Below, in pieces: positions 1 through 11,537 of a stretch of DNA of 64,000 nucleotides (its first letter is position 1; the number at the start of each line of letters is the position of its first letter). The notes under the pieces are model-generated. The model had not been told where the DNA came from. It searched no databases and worked only from the letters and a program-made list of their open reading frames with translations. The position numbers and the translations under genes are program-made. The DNA is from Ehrlichia ruminantium (GTDB lineage Bacteria > Pseudomonadota > Alphaproteobacteria > Rickettsiales > Anaplasmataceae), in NCBI RefSeq assembly GCF_009728835.1, contig NZ_CP033455.1, positions 1,005,568 through 1,069,567 on the forward strand, written 5' to 3'.

Positions 1-93
1 CATAGTACTTTCAATCAAATTACTTAATCCTACTTTCACTGCATGCACTTTGGTTTCTCCATTATTTATTACTAAACTAGAATAATATAACAA
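1..93 (-). other. Possible 5' end of a gene cut by the left edge
   Basis: On the minus strand one frame stays open from just inside a stop at about position 97 to the window edge. Possible starts are TTG at 93 or GTG at 48; the GTG has a GGAG about 7 bases upstream. About 31 residues are visible and I do not recognise them. The plus strand is also open here, so this may be chance. It is recorded only so that the edge is not read as empty. Confidence 0.2.
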
Positions 94-423
94 ATTTTAT
101 ACCATACAACTTAAAATTGTAAAGTAATATGTTTTTTTTAGAATAAAAGTGAATAAATTTTTACTTATCTGAGACACTTAATAATAATTTATTAGCTACT
201 GTGCTAAATTTATTAATAACAGAAAGTTTATACCAAACATTTACATACAATATTTTTTATTAATGTAAGACAGACTCACAACACATTCCTAAAACACCAA
301 CATTTATTAAAAAGATCTGACAAAAACTTTTGAATAAATAAATAGATGAATTTTTCACTTTTTTTATTTTGAAGATTCAGTCTTAGTAGTTTATATTATT
401 AGGAACTTAATTCTTATTACATC
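94..423. other. AT-rich leader region upstream of carB
   Basis: No gene, repeat or RNA was recognised here. The stretch is very AT-rich. An AGGAA lies about 18 bases before the carB ATG, too far for a normal ribosome binding site. Promoter-like hexamers occur by chance at this composition, so none is called. Confidence 0.4.
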
Positions 424-3400
424 ATGCCAAAACGTACAGATATAGAATCAATACTAGTAATTGGAGCTGGTCCAATAGTCATAGGACAAGGGTGTGAGTT
501 TGATTATTCAGGAACACAAGCTTGCAAAACATTAAAAAAAGAAGGTTACAGAATTATCTTGATTAACTCTAACCCTGCAACAATAATGACTGATCCAGAA
601 ATAGCTGATGCCACATATATTGAGCCAATAACACAGCACATCTTAGAAAAAATAATCATCAAGGAAAAACCAGATGCTATACTTCCAACAGTCGGAGGAC
701 AAACTGCTTTAAATGCTGCAATAAGTCTCTGTGATGCAGGAGTATTAGAAAAATATAATGTAGAATTAATAGGTGCTACAAAAGAAGCAATAAAAAAAGC
801 TGAAGATAGAAATTTGTTCCGTCAAGCAATGGATAAAATCGGTGTAAAATACCCAAAAAGCATCATTATAAGAAATGCAGATGAAATAAATCATGCTTTA
901 GAATACATAGGATTACCAGCAATAATTAGACCATCCTTTACACTAGGTGGTATAGGAGGAGGTATATCATATAATAAAGAAGAATTTCAAAAAAATGTAG
1001 AATACGGATTAAGTATCTCACCAATATCTGAAGTTCAAGTAGATGAATCCATCATCGGATGGAAAGAATTCGAAATGGAAGTAATAAGAGATCGTAGAGA
1101 TAATTGCATAGTGGTATGTTCGATAGAAAATCTTGATCCGATGGGAGTTCATACAGGAGATAGCATAACAGTAGCACCAGCATTAACTCTACGAGACATA
1201 GAATACCAAAAGATGCGTGATATATCTTTTTCTATCCTTAGAGAAATTGGAGTAGATACTGGTGGATCTAATGTACAGTTTGCAATTAATCCAAAAAATG
1301 ACAATGATATACTCGTAATAGAGATGAACCCAAGGGTTTCAAGATCATCTGCATTAGCATCAAAAGCAACAGGATATCCTATAGCTAAAATAGCTGCTAA
1401 ACTTGCTGTAGGATACTTTTTAAATGAAATACAAAATGACTGTACAAACGCTATTCCTGCATCTTTTGAACCAAGTATCGATTATATAGTAACAAAAATC
1501 CCAAGATTTAATTTCGATAAATTCCGAGGAACAGACAAAGAATTATCAACTTGTATGAAGTCCGTAGGAGAAGTAATGGCACTTGGTAGATCATTCCCTG
1601 AATCACTACAAAAAGCATTATGTTCACTCGAAACTGGATGCTGTGGACTAGATGAATTTTTTGATAGTAACGTAGATATAGATCAAATCTATAATTCTCT
1701 TGTGAAACTGTCCCCTGAAAGAATTTTTATCATAGCAGATGCCTTAAGACATAATATCAGCATAGAAGAAATAAATAAAATCACAGGATATGATAAGTGG
1801 TTCTTAATGCAAATCCAAAACATTATATATCATGAACAATATATAAAGGACCATGGACTACCGGAAGACGCAGAAAAACTACTATTGTTAAAAAAAATGG
1901 GATTTTCAGATGCAAGATTAGCATACTTAAGTAATAATACTGTAGAGTACGTAGAAGATCTAAGATACTCACTATCTGTAAAACCTGTATATAAACATAT
2001 AGATACCTGTGCTGGAGAATTTGAAGCTAATACATCATACATGTATAGCTGCTATGAAGGTAATACACTTACTAAACCCGAATGTGAATCTGTGATAACA
2101 AATAACAAAAAAGTTATAATTTTAGGAAGTGGTCCTAATCGTATTGGTCAAGGTATAGAATTTGATTATACATGTGTACATGCAGCACATACCATAAAAA
2201 AAATGGGATATGAATCTATAATGATAAACTGTAATCCAGAAACCGTCTCTACCGATTATGATATTTCAAATAAATTATACTTTTCTCCCTTAACGAGAGA
2301 GAATGTATTAGATATCATATATAAAGAACAGGAAACATCCTCTTTATTAGGAGTTATTGTACAATTTGGAGGTCAAACCCCTTTAAAACTCGCAAAAGTA
2401 CTACAAGAAAAAAATATCAATATACTTGGCACATCTTTTGATTCTATAGACTTAGCTGAAGATAGAATGAAATTTCAACAGTTACTGACACAATTAAATC
2501 TAAAACAGCCATCTAATATTACATGTAATTCTGAAAACGAATTACTCAAGCACATACAAACCTTAGATTTTCCCATACTAGCAAGACCATCCTATGTACT
2601 AGGCGGACAGTCAATGTCAATTATACGAGATAAAAATGCCCTGCTTAACTATCTTTCAACACATAAAAACATATTTGATCATGGTTCACTGTTACTAGAT
2701 CAATTTTTAACCAATGCAGTTGAAGTTGATGTAGACGCTATTTGTGATAGAGAAGATGTATATATAGCTGGTATAATGGAACACATAGAAGAAGCTGGTG
2801 TACACTCAGGTGATTCAGCATGTTCTTTACCTGCATATACCTTAACAAAAGACATAATAGAAACTATAGCTGATTATACCAAGAAAATCGCATTAACATT
2901 AAAAGTACAAGGTTTTATCAACATACAATACGCAATATATAATAGTGAAATTTACATACTGGAAGTTAACCCCAGAGCCAGTAGAACTGTACCCTTTATT
3001 GCAAAGGCAACAGGTGTTCCTATTGCTAAAATTGCAACTGAAGTAGTATTAGGTAAAAAACTTCCTAAAAATCTTGAGCATAAGTTTAAGTATGTTGCTG
3101 TCAAGGAAGCAGTCTTCTCTTTTTCAAGATTTCCTAATATAGATGTATTACTAGGACCCGAAATGAAATCCACCGGGGAAGTTATGGGAATTGATCAGTC
3201 ATTTGAAATCGCTTTTGCAAAAGCACAAATGGCTGCAGGATATGAACTTCCAACAGAAGGAGCAGCCTTTATATCTGTTAAAGATTCAGACAAACCACTA
3301 ATTCTTGAAACAGCAAAAATATTAAAAGAAATTGGTTTTACTATTTTTTCTACTACGGGCACATCTACATATTTGAACAAAGCTGGAGTAATGACACAAC

Positions 3401-3654
3401 ACGTCAACAAAGTTAGAGAAGGAAGACCACACATACTAGATTTATTACAAGATGGAAAAATAAACTTAGTGATTAACACATCCGAAGGGATAAAATCATT
3501 TTCAGAAAGCAGCAGCATAAGAAAAACTGCACTGGTAAAAAAAATCCCATATAGTACAACAATACCTGGAGCAAAAGCTATAGTACTAGCAATCAGAACT
3601 TCAAGAAAACAAGGAATCCAAGTAATGTCTATGCAGGAATATACAGTACAATAA
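424..3654 (+). CDS. carB: Carbamoyl-phosphate synthase large chain
   Basis: Makes carbamoyl phosphate from bicarbonate, ammonia delivered by the CarA glutaminase, and two ATP, for pyrimidine and arginine synthesis in the cytoplasm. The 1076-residue length is normal for the family. The internal duplication is clear: the first ATP-grasp half opens with [10 protein letters not shown] near residue 15 and the second with [10 protein letters not shown] near residue 570. An oligomerisation segment lies between them and an MGS-like allosteric domain forms roughly the last 125 residues. Both halves keep the [11 protein letters not shown] / EVNPRASRT metal-binding strands. carA is not in the window, so the two subunits are encoded apart. 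Together with pyrC at 8.4 kb it supports de novo pyrimidine synthesis. Function is secure from sequence. Confidence 0.98.
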   Translation: MPKRTDIESILVIGAGPIVIGQGCEFDYSGTQACKTLKKEGYRIILINSNPATIMTDPEIADATYIEPITQHILEKIIIKEKPDAILPTVGGQTALNAAISLCDAGVLEKYNVELIGATKEAIKKAEDRNLFRQAMDKIGVKYPKSIIIRNADEINHALEYIGLPAIIRPSFTLGGIGGGISYNKEEFQKNVEYGLSISPISEVQVDESIIGWKEFEMEVIRDRRDNCIVVCSIENLDPMGVHTGDSITVAPALTLRDIEYQKMRDISFSILREIGVDTGGSNVQFAINPKNDNDILVIEMNPRVSRSSALASKATGYPIAKIAAKLAVGYFLNEIQNDCTNAIPASFEPSIDYIVTKIPRFNFDKFRGTDKELSTCMKSVGEVMALGRSFPESLQKALCSLETGCCGLDEFFDSNVDIDQIYNSLVKLSPERIFIIADALRHNISIEEINKITGYDKWFLMQIQNIIYHEQYIKDHGLPEDAEKLLLLKKMGFSDARLAYLSNNTVEYVEDLRYSLSVKPVYKHIDTCAGEFEANTSYMYSCYEGNTLTKPECESVITNNKKVIILGSGPNRIGQGIEFDYTCVHAAHTIKKMGYESIMINCNPETVSTDYDISNKLYFSPLTRENVLDIIYKEQETSSLLGVIVQFGGQTPLKLAKVLQEKNINILGTSFDSIDLAEDRMKFQQLLTQLNLKQPSNITCNSENELLKHIQTLDFPILARPSYVLGGQSMSIIRDKNALLNYLSTHKNIFDHGSLLLDQFLTNAVEVDVDAICDREDVYIAGIMEHIEEAGVHSGDSACSLPAYTLTKDIIETIADYTKKIALTLKVQGFINIQYAIYNSEIYILEVNPRASRTVPFIAKATGVPIAKIATEVVLGKKLPKNLEHKFKYVAVKEAVFSFSRFPNIDVLLGPEMKSTGEVMGIDQSFEIAFAKAQMAAGYELPTEGAAFISVKDSDKPLILETAKILKEIGFTIFSTTGTSTYLNKAGVMTQHVNKVREGRPHILDLLQDGKINLVINTSEGIKSFSESSSIRKTALVKKIPYSTTIPGAKAIVLAIRTSRKQGIQVMSMQEYTVQ

Positions 3655-5027
3655 TAACACAATGGTTTATATTAAATTCATTAAATAAGTAATAAATTTA
3701 ACTATTACTCATTATAAAAAAACAAAATACATGAGTAATAAATAACAATATAAGCAGCATTACCTGTAATATTATAAAATTCTTATAACTAAATACTCAA
3801 ACAACTAATCTCAAGTAATTATCAAAAAATTAATACGTATTATATAGTTGTATAAGATTCAGAATTAATCATACAATAATCAAAAAGCTATCTTTTTTAT
3901 TAATCATCACAGTTGTACTAACAAATACAACATATAATTTATCAGTACAAATAACTAGATACTTAAAAATACAATAAAAACAAGTTAACGTGATGTACTA
4001 TAATAATATATTCTAAGAAACAAATTAGAATATTGTAGATAACAATACTGAAAACCATAGACTTAATTACACATATAGAAAAAAATGTTTATTGAGGTCT
4101 AAAAACATGTTCAACACCAGATTTTTAAATAAAAAAACTAACACTAACATTAAAAAAACATATATTATATAGTATATAGTAAATCATGATAAAATCAGAA
4201 CTTCAAAATACATGCATAAATACAGTTTTTATTATGATACATAAATAAGATTTGATTACTTACACAAGATCAAAACATATATACAGTCCTTTTATCATAA
4301 AGAACACTAATTATAATACTTCGACATCATTATTACTGATAATAACCATTTTTAACAAATAGTATAATATTAAATTAACAACTTCATAAATAAACATTAC
4401 TAGTAACATGAGCAATATAATAATTACATAACTTAAGCTGATTAAAGTTAACATTAAATGTAATATAAAAAAACAGATACACAAATATGTATTCTTTACA
4501 ATAGTTATAAAAAATACATCACGAATCATATTATACAATAACAATGTTATCTAAAGAAAAGAACACATATACATAAAAAGAGCAAATTTTCAAGTACTTA
4601 CAGCAATTAATATCTCTCAAATGATTCTTCAAAATATATATAGTACCTACTAACAACTTAATCATCACCTAATAAAGGATAAGCCCTAAGAAATACTAAT
4701 TACATACAAAATAACATATTATGATAATCAAAAGGAACTTTAAATCTTATTAGCTTCTAACCTAAATTTAATAAAAGCCTACATAACCACAAGTAGCAAA
4801 AGCAACTCTTTTAACAATAACCAAAACAAAGACTCTATATACCTAATAAGACATATACTACATAACCCCCACTACTCTAGATATATGAAACACATAAAAC
4901 AACTATATCAGAAACATCTATAAAGCACTAAAATCACATGCTAACATCTTACATGAGTAAAGGTAAAATAATTGAAAACCTACACAGCTATTTATAAATA
5001 ATTCGATAGAATACTAGAAAAAAATAC
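3655..5027. other. 1.37-kb gap between convergent genes, no gene recognised
   Basis: Very AT-rich sequence between the 3' ends of carB and the small coiled-coil gene. I found no tRNA, no clear tandem array and no recognisable protein fragment. A hydrophobic open frame at 4311-4544 on the minus strand looks like a chance reading of AT-rich DNA. It is one of the few convergent gaps here without an evident repeat array. Confidence 0.5.
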
Positions 5028-5345
5028 TTAACTATCATTTTTATTAGATTTAAGAACGTGACGCTCTAGCCTTGCAACACGTTTCCTGAGCATTTTTAGT
5101 TCTTCTAAAACCTCATTAATTTGAGTATGAGCTACACTATCACTATTAGCTCCTATACGTTTCACTTTTGACTCTCCTTCAGTTAAAGCTCCATTTTCAT
5201 TACTTTGAGCACTAGCCGTCATAACCTTTTCTTGAATCTTTACAACAGATTCAAACATTTGTTCAAAAGTTTTACTATCGCCCACAATTTCTTTTACTGT
5301 ATCTATATACTGCTTTATTACATCCTTATAATTTTCATCCGCCAT
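5028..5345 (-). CDS. Small coiled-coil protein, BMFP/UbiK- or phasin-like
   Basis: A 105-residue hydrophilic protein with no signal peptide or membrane segment. The N-terminal half (residues 5-45) is predicted helical. The C-terminus carries a heptad-rich segment, NEVLEELKMLRKRVARLE, around residues 78-95. This resembles the C-terminal coiled coil of the BMFP/UbiK accessory family, in which an LRxRVxxLE motif forms a trimer; a phasin-like role is the alternative. It is convergent with carB and lies upstream-to-downstream with fumC's 3' end about 110 bp away, on the same strand. The family link rests on the short C-terminal motif alone. Confidence 0.7.
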   Translation of the reverse strand: MADENYKDVIKQYIDTVKEIVGDSKTFEQMFESVVKIQEKVMTASAQSNENGALTEGESKVKRIGANSDSVAHTQINEVLEELKMLRKRVARLERHVLKSNKNDS

Positions 5346-5454
5346 AAAACTACTACATAAAATACTACATTTAGAACTATTATAACTACATAACGCAAGT
5401 TGTCAATATTATTAGATGTAAGATTAATAATATCAATAATACACTAGTAATATG

Positions 5455-6840
5455 CTAGCTAGTAGGATATACCATATTTTCTGGCTTTATAATTTTATCG
5501 AATTCTTCTTCACTTATCAACTTTAACTTCATAGCAGCATCTTTTAATGTTATACCTTGCTCAAAAGCAGTTTTTGATATCTTTGCTGCATTATCATAAC
5601 CTATATATTTATTTAATGCTGTGACTAACATTAAAGATTGATCTAGTAAAAATGAAATACGTTTTGTATTAGCCCTTATTCCATATACACACTTTTGCAC
5701 AAAACTAATGCTAGCATCAGATAATAACCTAATAGACTGTAAAATATTATAAATTATCACAGGCTTAAATGTATTTAATTCAAAATGACCATTCGACCCA
5801 GCAATACTAACAGTTACATTATTACCCATAACTTGAGCACATACCATAGTTACCGCCTCACATTGAGTAGGATTAACCTTACCTGGCATTATAGATGATC
5901 CTGGCTCATTTGTAGGTAAAACAATTTCTCCTATACCACATCTTGGACCTGAACCTAGCAATCTAATATCATTAGCAATTTTCATTAAACTGACAGCAAT
6001 AACATTTAAAGCACCACTAAATTCAACTAATGCATCATGTGTAGCCAAAGCTTCAAACTTATTTACAGAAGAAACAAAATTAAAACCTGTCATTTTCTTT
6101 ATCTCATTTGCAAAATGAACATCAAACTGTTTTCTAGAATTAATACCTGTACCCACTGCAGTACCACCTTGTGCTAATTCAAGCAAGTTACTCAACGCTA
6201 CTTTGACCCGGCCAATACCTTGTAAAATTTGATATGCATACCCAGAAAATTCCTGCCCTAAAGTTAATGGAGTTGCATCTTGGAGATGAGTACGCCCTAC
6301 TTTCACAATATTTTGAAATGCTATAGATTTACTATGCAAAGCATCATATAAATTCTTCAAACTTGGCAATAAGAAATTTTCGGTTTCAGTAACAGCAGCA
6401 ATATGCATTGCTGTCGGAAAAGTATCATTTGAAGATTGCGAATAATTTACATGATCATTCGGATGAACTGGAAATTTACTACCTTTCTCCCCACCCAAAA
6501 TCTCAATAGCACGGTTTGCTATAACCTCATTAACATTCATATTAGTTTGAGTGCCAGAACCAGTCTGCCATATTACTAAAGGAAATTCATCATCTAATTT
6601 GCCATCTACAACTTCAGCAGCAGCTTCACAAATTGCATTACCTATAACTTCATCTATGTCACCATTTCTCATATTAACACGAGCTGCAGCTAATTTTACA
6701 AGTCCAAGCGCCCTTATTAAAGACTTAGGCATTTTCTCTGAACCAATTTTAAAATTATCAATAGAACGTTGTGTCTGAGCTCCCCAATAGTGACATGCTG
6801 GTACATCTACCTCCCCTAAACTATCTTTTTCTTTTCTCAT
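5455..6840 (-). CDS. fumC: Fumarate hydratase, class II
   Basis: Interconverts fumarate and malate in the TCA cycle, which Ehrlichia relies on for energy from amino acids. The protein has 461 residues, the usual length for the iron-independent homotetrameric class II enzyme. Visible signatures are SGTQTNMN near residue 95, the HPNDHVN(Y)SQSSND substrate loop near 130, [12 protein letters not shown] near 185 carrying the catalytic histidine, and the fumarase/aspartase signature [13 protein letters not shown] near 315 carrying the catalytic serine. The FumC-type residues separate it from aspartase and adenylosuccinate lyase. It is transcribed alone or with the small gene downstream. Confidence 0.97.
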   Translation of the reverse strand: MRKEKDSLGEVDVPACHYWGAQTQRSIDNFKIGSEKMPKSLIRALGLVKLAAARVNMRNGDIDEVIGNAICEAAAEVVDGKLDDEFPLVIWQTGSGTQTNMNVNEVIANRAIEILGGEKGSKFPVHPNDHVNYSQSSNDTFPTAMHIAAVTETENFLLPSLKNLYDALHSKSIAFQNIVKVGRTHLQDATPLTLGQEFSGYAYQILQGIGRVKVALSNLLELAQGGTAVGTGINSRKQFDVHFANEIKKMTGFNFVSSVNKFEALATHDALVEFSGALNVIAVSLMKIANDIRLLGSGPRCGIGEIVLPTNEPGSSIMPGKVNPTQCEAVTMVCAQVMGNNVTVSIAGSNGHFELNTFKPVIIYNILQSIRLLSDASISFVQKCVYGIRANTKRISFLLDQSLMLVTALNKYIGYDNAAKISKTAFEQGITLKDAAMKLKLISEEEFDKIIKPENMVYPTS

Positions 6841-7068
6841 AACTTATTTAATCCCTAATTCGCAACAACAGAACCTATATAATCCAGTTTCTCATACATG
6901 TCCACTGATAGCTCGTTGCATTAATATATCTAACAAAACATGTATACCATAAATTAAAACATCATGTACACTTTAATTCTTCACATGTACTATTCATTTT
7001 TTATACTATATATTCTACAGTTTTTGTACTACAATAAAAGCGCAAAATAAAATATAATATTAGTTTTT

Positions 7069-7713
7069 ATGATCAATGTGCTAATCACAGCTGGGCCAAC
7101 ACGTGAAAAAATAGATCCTATAAGATATATAAGTAACAATTCTTCTGGTAAACAAGGTTATGCAATAGCAGAATACATGAGTAAGATTGGATGGAAAGTA
7201 AACCTAGTATCCGGGCCAGTAGAGATTAAATGCGATAATATAGAAAATATTATATACATAAACACTGCACATGAAATGCTACAAACTTGTATAAAGCTAT
7301 TACCAGTAGACATAGCAATATTTGCAGCAGCAGTAACTGACTGGTGTCCTGTATATTCCTCCATAAAAATAAAGAAAGAAAAAATTACAAACATTCAAGT
7401 TACACCAAACCCAGACATTATATATCAAATAAGTACTCATAAAAAAAGACCTAAACTAGTAATTGGATTCTCATTAGAATCAGAAAATATAATAGAAAAC
7501 TCACAAATAAAATTGCTTAATAAAAAATGCGACTGGATTATCGCAAACACCCTACACATTAATAACAAAGAAGTTATGGGAAATGATAATAATCAAATTA
7601 CTATTATCACACAAGATAAACATTATGAATTTCCAATAATGTCAAAAAAAGAAATTGCTAGATTAATCACAGAAAAGATCATAGATTTTTTGGATAATAA
7701 TTTAGTAAACTAA
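7069..7713 (+). CDS. coaB: Phosphopantothenate-cysteine ligase, stand-alone CoaB
   Basis: Joins 4'-phosphopantothenate to cysteine using a nucleotide triphosphate, the second step from pantothenate toward coenzyme A. The 214 residues match only the C-terminal ligase half of the usual fused CoaBC (Dfp) protein. The nucleotide-binding stretch TAGPTREKIDPIRYISN begins near residue 7. It is followed by SSGKQGYAIAE, the AAAVTDW motif near residue 87, and the conserved lysine in KIKKEKI near residue 100. No flavin-dependent CoaC domain precedes it, so the decarboxylase must be encoded elsewhere. It is divergent from fumC with a 228-bp gap. Confidence 0.93.
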   Translation: MINVLITAGPTREKIDPIRYISNNSSGKQGYAIAEYMSKIGWKVNLVSGPVEIKCDNIENIIYINTAHEMLQTCIKLLPVDIAIFAAAVTDWCPVYSSIKIKKEKITNIQVTPNPDIIYQISTHKKRPKLVIGFSLESENIIENSQIKLLNKKCDWIIANTLHINNKEVMGNDNNQITIITQDKHYEFPIMSKKEIARLITEKIIDFLDNNLVN

Positions 7714-8427
7714 GAAAATTTTTTTGAAATTACAATAACAGTTTACTGAAAGATCTAAAATTATCTACCTAATAAATAATTATACTTAACTATCAAATAT
7801 ATGAAACCATATTAAATAATTTATTCCAATTAAAACATAGAAAACATATAACCATCACTTTTTCATATAATATCAATTACTAAATACTTTCAATACAATG
7901 CAAATTGCTAAAATTAAGAAGAAATTGATAACAAATTTATTATTGATATATTACTTGTAGGGTCAGTATATCAAAATAATTTAATACCCTTATAAACCAC
8001 TGAATCATGTAGAGTATAATTTACAATAAACTATAATAAAATTATTGATTCCATAAACACTATCAGTAAGATAATAAATCTTACAAACCTATATTAAAGG
8101 CTTTTAATTATCCAAAACAAAAAATTATAAAATATATAAATAACTATATAGTCCTATCTATATCAAATTTACATGTAAATTTGATATATTTTACAGCACC
8201 ATTTTTATTACATTAATATCACATTAGTATCACATAAAGTAAAATAGCAAAAATTATATGCATACATTAACACAGTATGACTTATAACATAAACATTATC
8301 ATAAGTAGATATCTATACATTAAAAAGAAATTCGTACATACAAATTAATTGACTATTTAACCCTTTATAGGTACTGTAGATAAGCGTTATACAAATTACT
8401 CAATTTTAAGTTTTTTAGGCATTCAAG
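7714..8427. other. Gap between coaB and pyrC
   Basis: AT-rich sequence with no gene or tRNA recognised. The one clear structure is a perfect 30-bp palindrome at 8159-8188, listed separately. Confidence 0.5.
8159..8188. promoter_or_regulatory. Perfect 30-bp palindrome
   Basis: The two 15-base halves are exact reverse complements and meet at the centre of ACATGT. It lies 240 bp upstream of pyrC. With no loop it is more like a binding site for a dimeric protein, or a cruciform-prone site, than a terminator. No function is established. Confidence 0.5.
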
Positions 8428-9774
8428 GTGTATCAGCAATTTTGGGAGTTGTTAGGAAATCGACAACATAAAGATTATAGTGTTGCATACATTAATGCAC
8501 GAATTATCGATCCAGAATCCAAGCTAGACATCACAGGGTCACTTCTTACTAAAGGAGATAAAATAGTAGACTTTGGAAGTAACTTATTTGCTAACGGTAT
8601 ACCCACTGGAATCAATGAAGTAGTAGATTGCAAGAATAATATATTAATGCCAGGACTAATTGATATTCATGTACATTTTCGTGAACCAGGTCAGGAACAC
8701 AAAGAAACTATTGAAACAGGAAGCAAATCAGCTGCTGCAGGTGGTATAACTACTGTAGTTTGTCAACCTAACACTATACCTACTATTAGCAATGTCATCA
8801 TTGCAAAATACATAAAAATGAGAGCGTTAGAAACTGCTTATGTAAACATAGAGTTTTATGCTTCTATAACAAAATCTGATAACTCACTATCCGATATGGC
8901 CTTATTGAAAGATGCAGGAGCAGTTGGCTTTACTGATGATGGTATGCCAGTAATGAATTCCCTTATAATGAGACAAGCATTAAATTACTCAAGTATGTTA
9001 GACACAGTTATTGCCCAACATGCAGAAGACTTAAATCTATCAAGCAATGGATGTATCAATGAAGGAGAAGTGTCATACGAATTAGGAGTAAAAGGAATAC
9101 CTGATATTTCAGAATCCATCATTGTCAATCGTGACATAACTTTAATGAATAACCTAAGAAATGTACATTACCATGTTCTACATATTTCTTCTAAAAACTC
9201 TCTAGACATAATCAAACAAGCAAAGAATCAAGGATTAAGAGTTACTTGTGAAGTAACTCCTCACCATCTTACTTTAACAGAACAAGATGTCATACAACAT
9301 GGTACTTTTGCAAAAATGAATCCTCCTTTACGTACTGAAAGTGACCGTATTAGTATGATCGAAGGATTAAAAAGTGGGATTATAGATTGCATAGCAACAG
9401 ATCATGCCCCACACGACACAGGTTCTAAAGAATTACCTTTGGACACAGCTGCTTTTGGAATAGTTGGACTAGAAACAATGCTTCCAATTTCTTTAGAATT
9501 GTATCACAATGGCACTATACCTTTAATAGATTTACTTGCAACGCTGACATATAAGCCAGCAGATATTATTAAGGTACCAAGAGGACGCATAAGAAAAGGG
9601 TTTACTGCAGACCTTATTATATTAGATCTTGATCATGAATGGACTATTGATATATCAAAATTTGCAAGCAAATCAAAAAATTCTCCTTTTCACAATCGCA
9701 AAGTAAAAGGTAAAGTATTAAGAACAGTAGTTTCTGGAAAAACTACATATAAATTTGAAAGGCAAACTTTATAG
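8428..9774 (+). CDS. pyrC: Dihydroorotase
   Basis: Cyclises carbamoyl-aspartate to dihydroorotate, the third step of pyrimidine synthesis. The 448-residue protein is of the long class I type. The metal-binding DIHVHFREPG motif lies near residue 75, followed by AAAGGITTV. Later metal-ligand regions are QHAED near 195 and VLHIS near 250. The catalytic IATDHAPH motif is near 328. The start is GTG at 8428, because no in-frame ATG precedes the family's N-terminal segment. The gene stands alone. Its last codons and stop codon form the edge of the downstream 160-bp repeat array, whose units repeat the CTTTATAGAT-like sequence around the stop. Confidence 0.96.
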   Translation: MYQQFWELLGNRQHKDYSVAYINARIIDPESKLDITGSLLTKGDKIVDFGSNLFANGIPTGINEVVDCKNNILMPGLIDIHVHFREPGQEHKETIETGSKSAAAGGITTVVCQPNTIPTISNVIIAKYIKMRALETAYVNIEFYASITKSDNSLSDMALLKDAGAVGFTDDGMPVMNSLIMRQALNYSSMLDTVIAQHAEDLNLSSNGCINEGEVSYELGVKGIPDISESIIVNRDITLMNNLRNVHYHVLHISSKNSLDIIKQAKNQGLRVTCEVTPHHLTLTEQDVIQHGTFAKMNPPLRTESDRISMIEGLKSGIIDCIATDHAPHDTGSKELPLDTAAFGIVGLETMLPISLELYHNGTIPLIDLLATLTYKPADIIKVPRGRIRKGFTADLIILDLDHEWTIDISKFASKSKNSPFHNRKVKGKVLRTVVSGKTTYKFERQTL

Positions 9775-10505
9775 ATTAAAATGTTACTAAACACACATAT
9801 AGCAAAATTACATGAGATAAAACATCAATCACATTATTAGTACTTCCCTTTATATAAAGCTAATCAACATTCAAAACCATACATTAAAACATTACTTATA
9901 AAACAAAACTGTATCTACTTACATTACCTTATAGATCTAGATGCCACCAAACACATACACAGCAAAGTTACATTAAACAAAATATCAATCAAATTATTAG
10001 TACTTTCCTTTATATAAAGCTAATCAACATTCAAAACCATACATTAAAACATTACTTATAAAACAATAACTGTATCTACTTACATTACCTTATAGATCTA
10101 GATGCCACCAAACACATACACAGCAAAATTACATTAAACAAAATATCAATCAAATTATTAGTACTTCCCTTTATATAAAGCTAATCAACATTCAAAACCA
10201 TACATTAAAACATTACTTATAAAACAAAACTGTATCTACTTACATTACCTTATAGATCTAGATGCCACCAAACACATACACAGCAAAGTTACATTAAACA
10301 AAATATCAATCAAATTATTAGTACTTCCCTTTATATAAAGCTAATCAACATTCAAAACCATACATTAAAACATTACTTATAAAACAAAACTGTATCTACT
10401 TACATTACCTCATAGACCTATGATGCCACCAAACACATACACAGCAAAATTACATGAGATAAAACATCAATCACATTATTAGTACTTCCCTTTATACAAA
10501 ACTAT
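9765..10505. repeat. Tandem repeat array, about 160 bp x 4.6
   Basis: Anchor sequence GCTAATCAAC recurs at 9859, 10019, 10180 and 10340, and in degraded form near 10500, so the spacing is 160, 161, 160 and 160 bp. Inner copies are nearly identical; the outer ones have diverged. The first copy starts at the end of pyrC: the sequence spanning its stop codon aligns with the CCTTATAGATCTAGATG part of each unit. The array lies between the convergent genes pyrC and lipB and has no open frame. Confidence 0.9.
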
Positions 10506-10731
10506 ATACATACTAAATATACATATAGTAAAGTTATATTAGACAAAGCGTTCACTAAAACTATTAGGACTTTTCTTGACATCATTACAATGAACTAGCA
10601 ATTTCAAAAATACATTAAACATTACCTACGAAATAATACCTACACTTACTATTACTTCTTATGCTAATTCTAGTAAATTACTTAACGTCAATGTTATTTA
10701 ATCAACATAATGTATAAATATCAATCTATAT

Positions 10732-10815
10732 GTTGTATTAATTTATTATGCCCTTGTAGTAATTTTTTTTTCTTTCTTTCATATTGTTGTAGTACTATTT
10801 TATCAGGGAATTATG
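10732..10815 (+). repeat. 84-bp inverted repeat, left arm
   Basis: This arm is the reverse complement of 11175-11258 with two mismatches. It includes a nine-T run and the CTTTCTTTC block. Together the arms enclose 359 bp whose plus strand is richer in G than C, the opposite of the surrounding non-coding DNA. Confidence 0.9.
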
Positions 10816-11174
10816 TAAAAGATTTTTAGTAGATATGTATTGGGAATAGTTGTGTTTAATAATCAAATCTGCTAAATTGTGTAAATATAACTTACTGATA
10901 ACATTAAAAAGAAGTAGAAATATCAATTATGTTAATTAACGTCAATATGGCTTACTCTAGAAGCACATGAATTATAAAACATGAATTTCTGGCAAGCTTT
11001 ATAATTTCCTAAATGATATAGGGAGTGTATATAATTAAGGGAATGTTTTTTTAATTATGTAACAGTTGTTTCTCTATAGTCTTCTATATAATGTTTGAGT
11101 ACTATCTCTTTACTGTAGTTGTTATTGTGTAAGTAAGTAATTTTATATTACTTATAAATATTTATGTATTAATC
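10816..11174. other. Segment enclosed by the 84-bp inverted repeats
   Basis: No open frame or RNA gene was recognised. On the plus strand G clearly exceeds C, whereas flanking intergenic DNA shows C over G. This fits a segment lying in flipped orientation. It does not look like an insertion sequence, since it has no transposase. Confidence 0.55.
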
Positions 11175-11258
11175 CATAACTCCCTGATAAAATAGTACTA
11201 CAACAATATGAAAGAAAGAAAAAAAAATTACTACAAGGGCATAATAAACTAATACAAC
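11175..11258 (-). repeat. 84-bp inverted repeat, right arm
   Basis: Reverse complement of the left arm at 10732-10815, with 82 of 84 positions matching by eye. It is followed by about 280 bp of featureless AT-rich DNA up to the lipB stop codon. Confidence 0.9.
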
Positions 11259-11537
11259 TCTTAAGCAACCACACTCTTTCTATTACTTAATATCAAAATA
11301 CCTAACATTGTTTATTTATACACAATAATTACCAATTAAAATCATTGTAATCTACATAAGTTAAATACATCATTACATATGAATAACAAAATAATGGTCC
11401 TATAATTCTTAGAAAAAATTATCTATAAACTTAATTAGAAGCTTATAAAAACATTGACTTTCAGAATTTTCACATGCTCTATACTAATACAAATATTACC
11501 ATTTAATAATGAGTAGTCGATTAATCACTAAACTAAA

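Noticed and set aside
3195-3662. 155-residue minus-strand open frame
   Set aside because: It is the shadow of the well-supported carB C-terminal region.
4311-4544. 77-residue hydrophobic minus-strand open frame
   Set aside because: Its Ile/Leu/Tyr-rich composition is what AT-rich non-coding DNA gives by chance, and no ribosome site or family match is visible.
9765-10505. CRISPR array
   Set aside because: Units of 130-256 bp repeat end to end without unique spacers, and no cas gene is present. The same holds for every array in the window.
10732-11258. Insertion sequence with terminal inverted repeats
   Set aside because: The enclosed segment has no transposase frame, the arms are too long for typical IS ends and no target-site duplication was seen.
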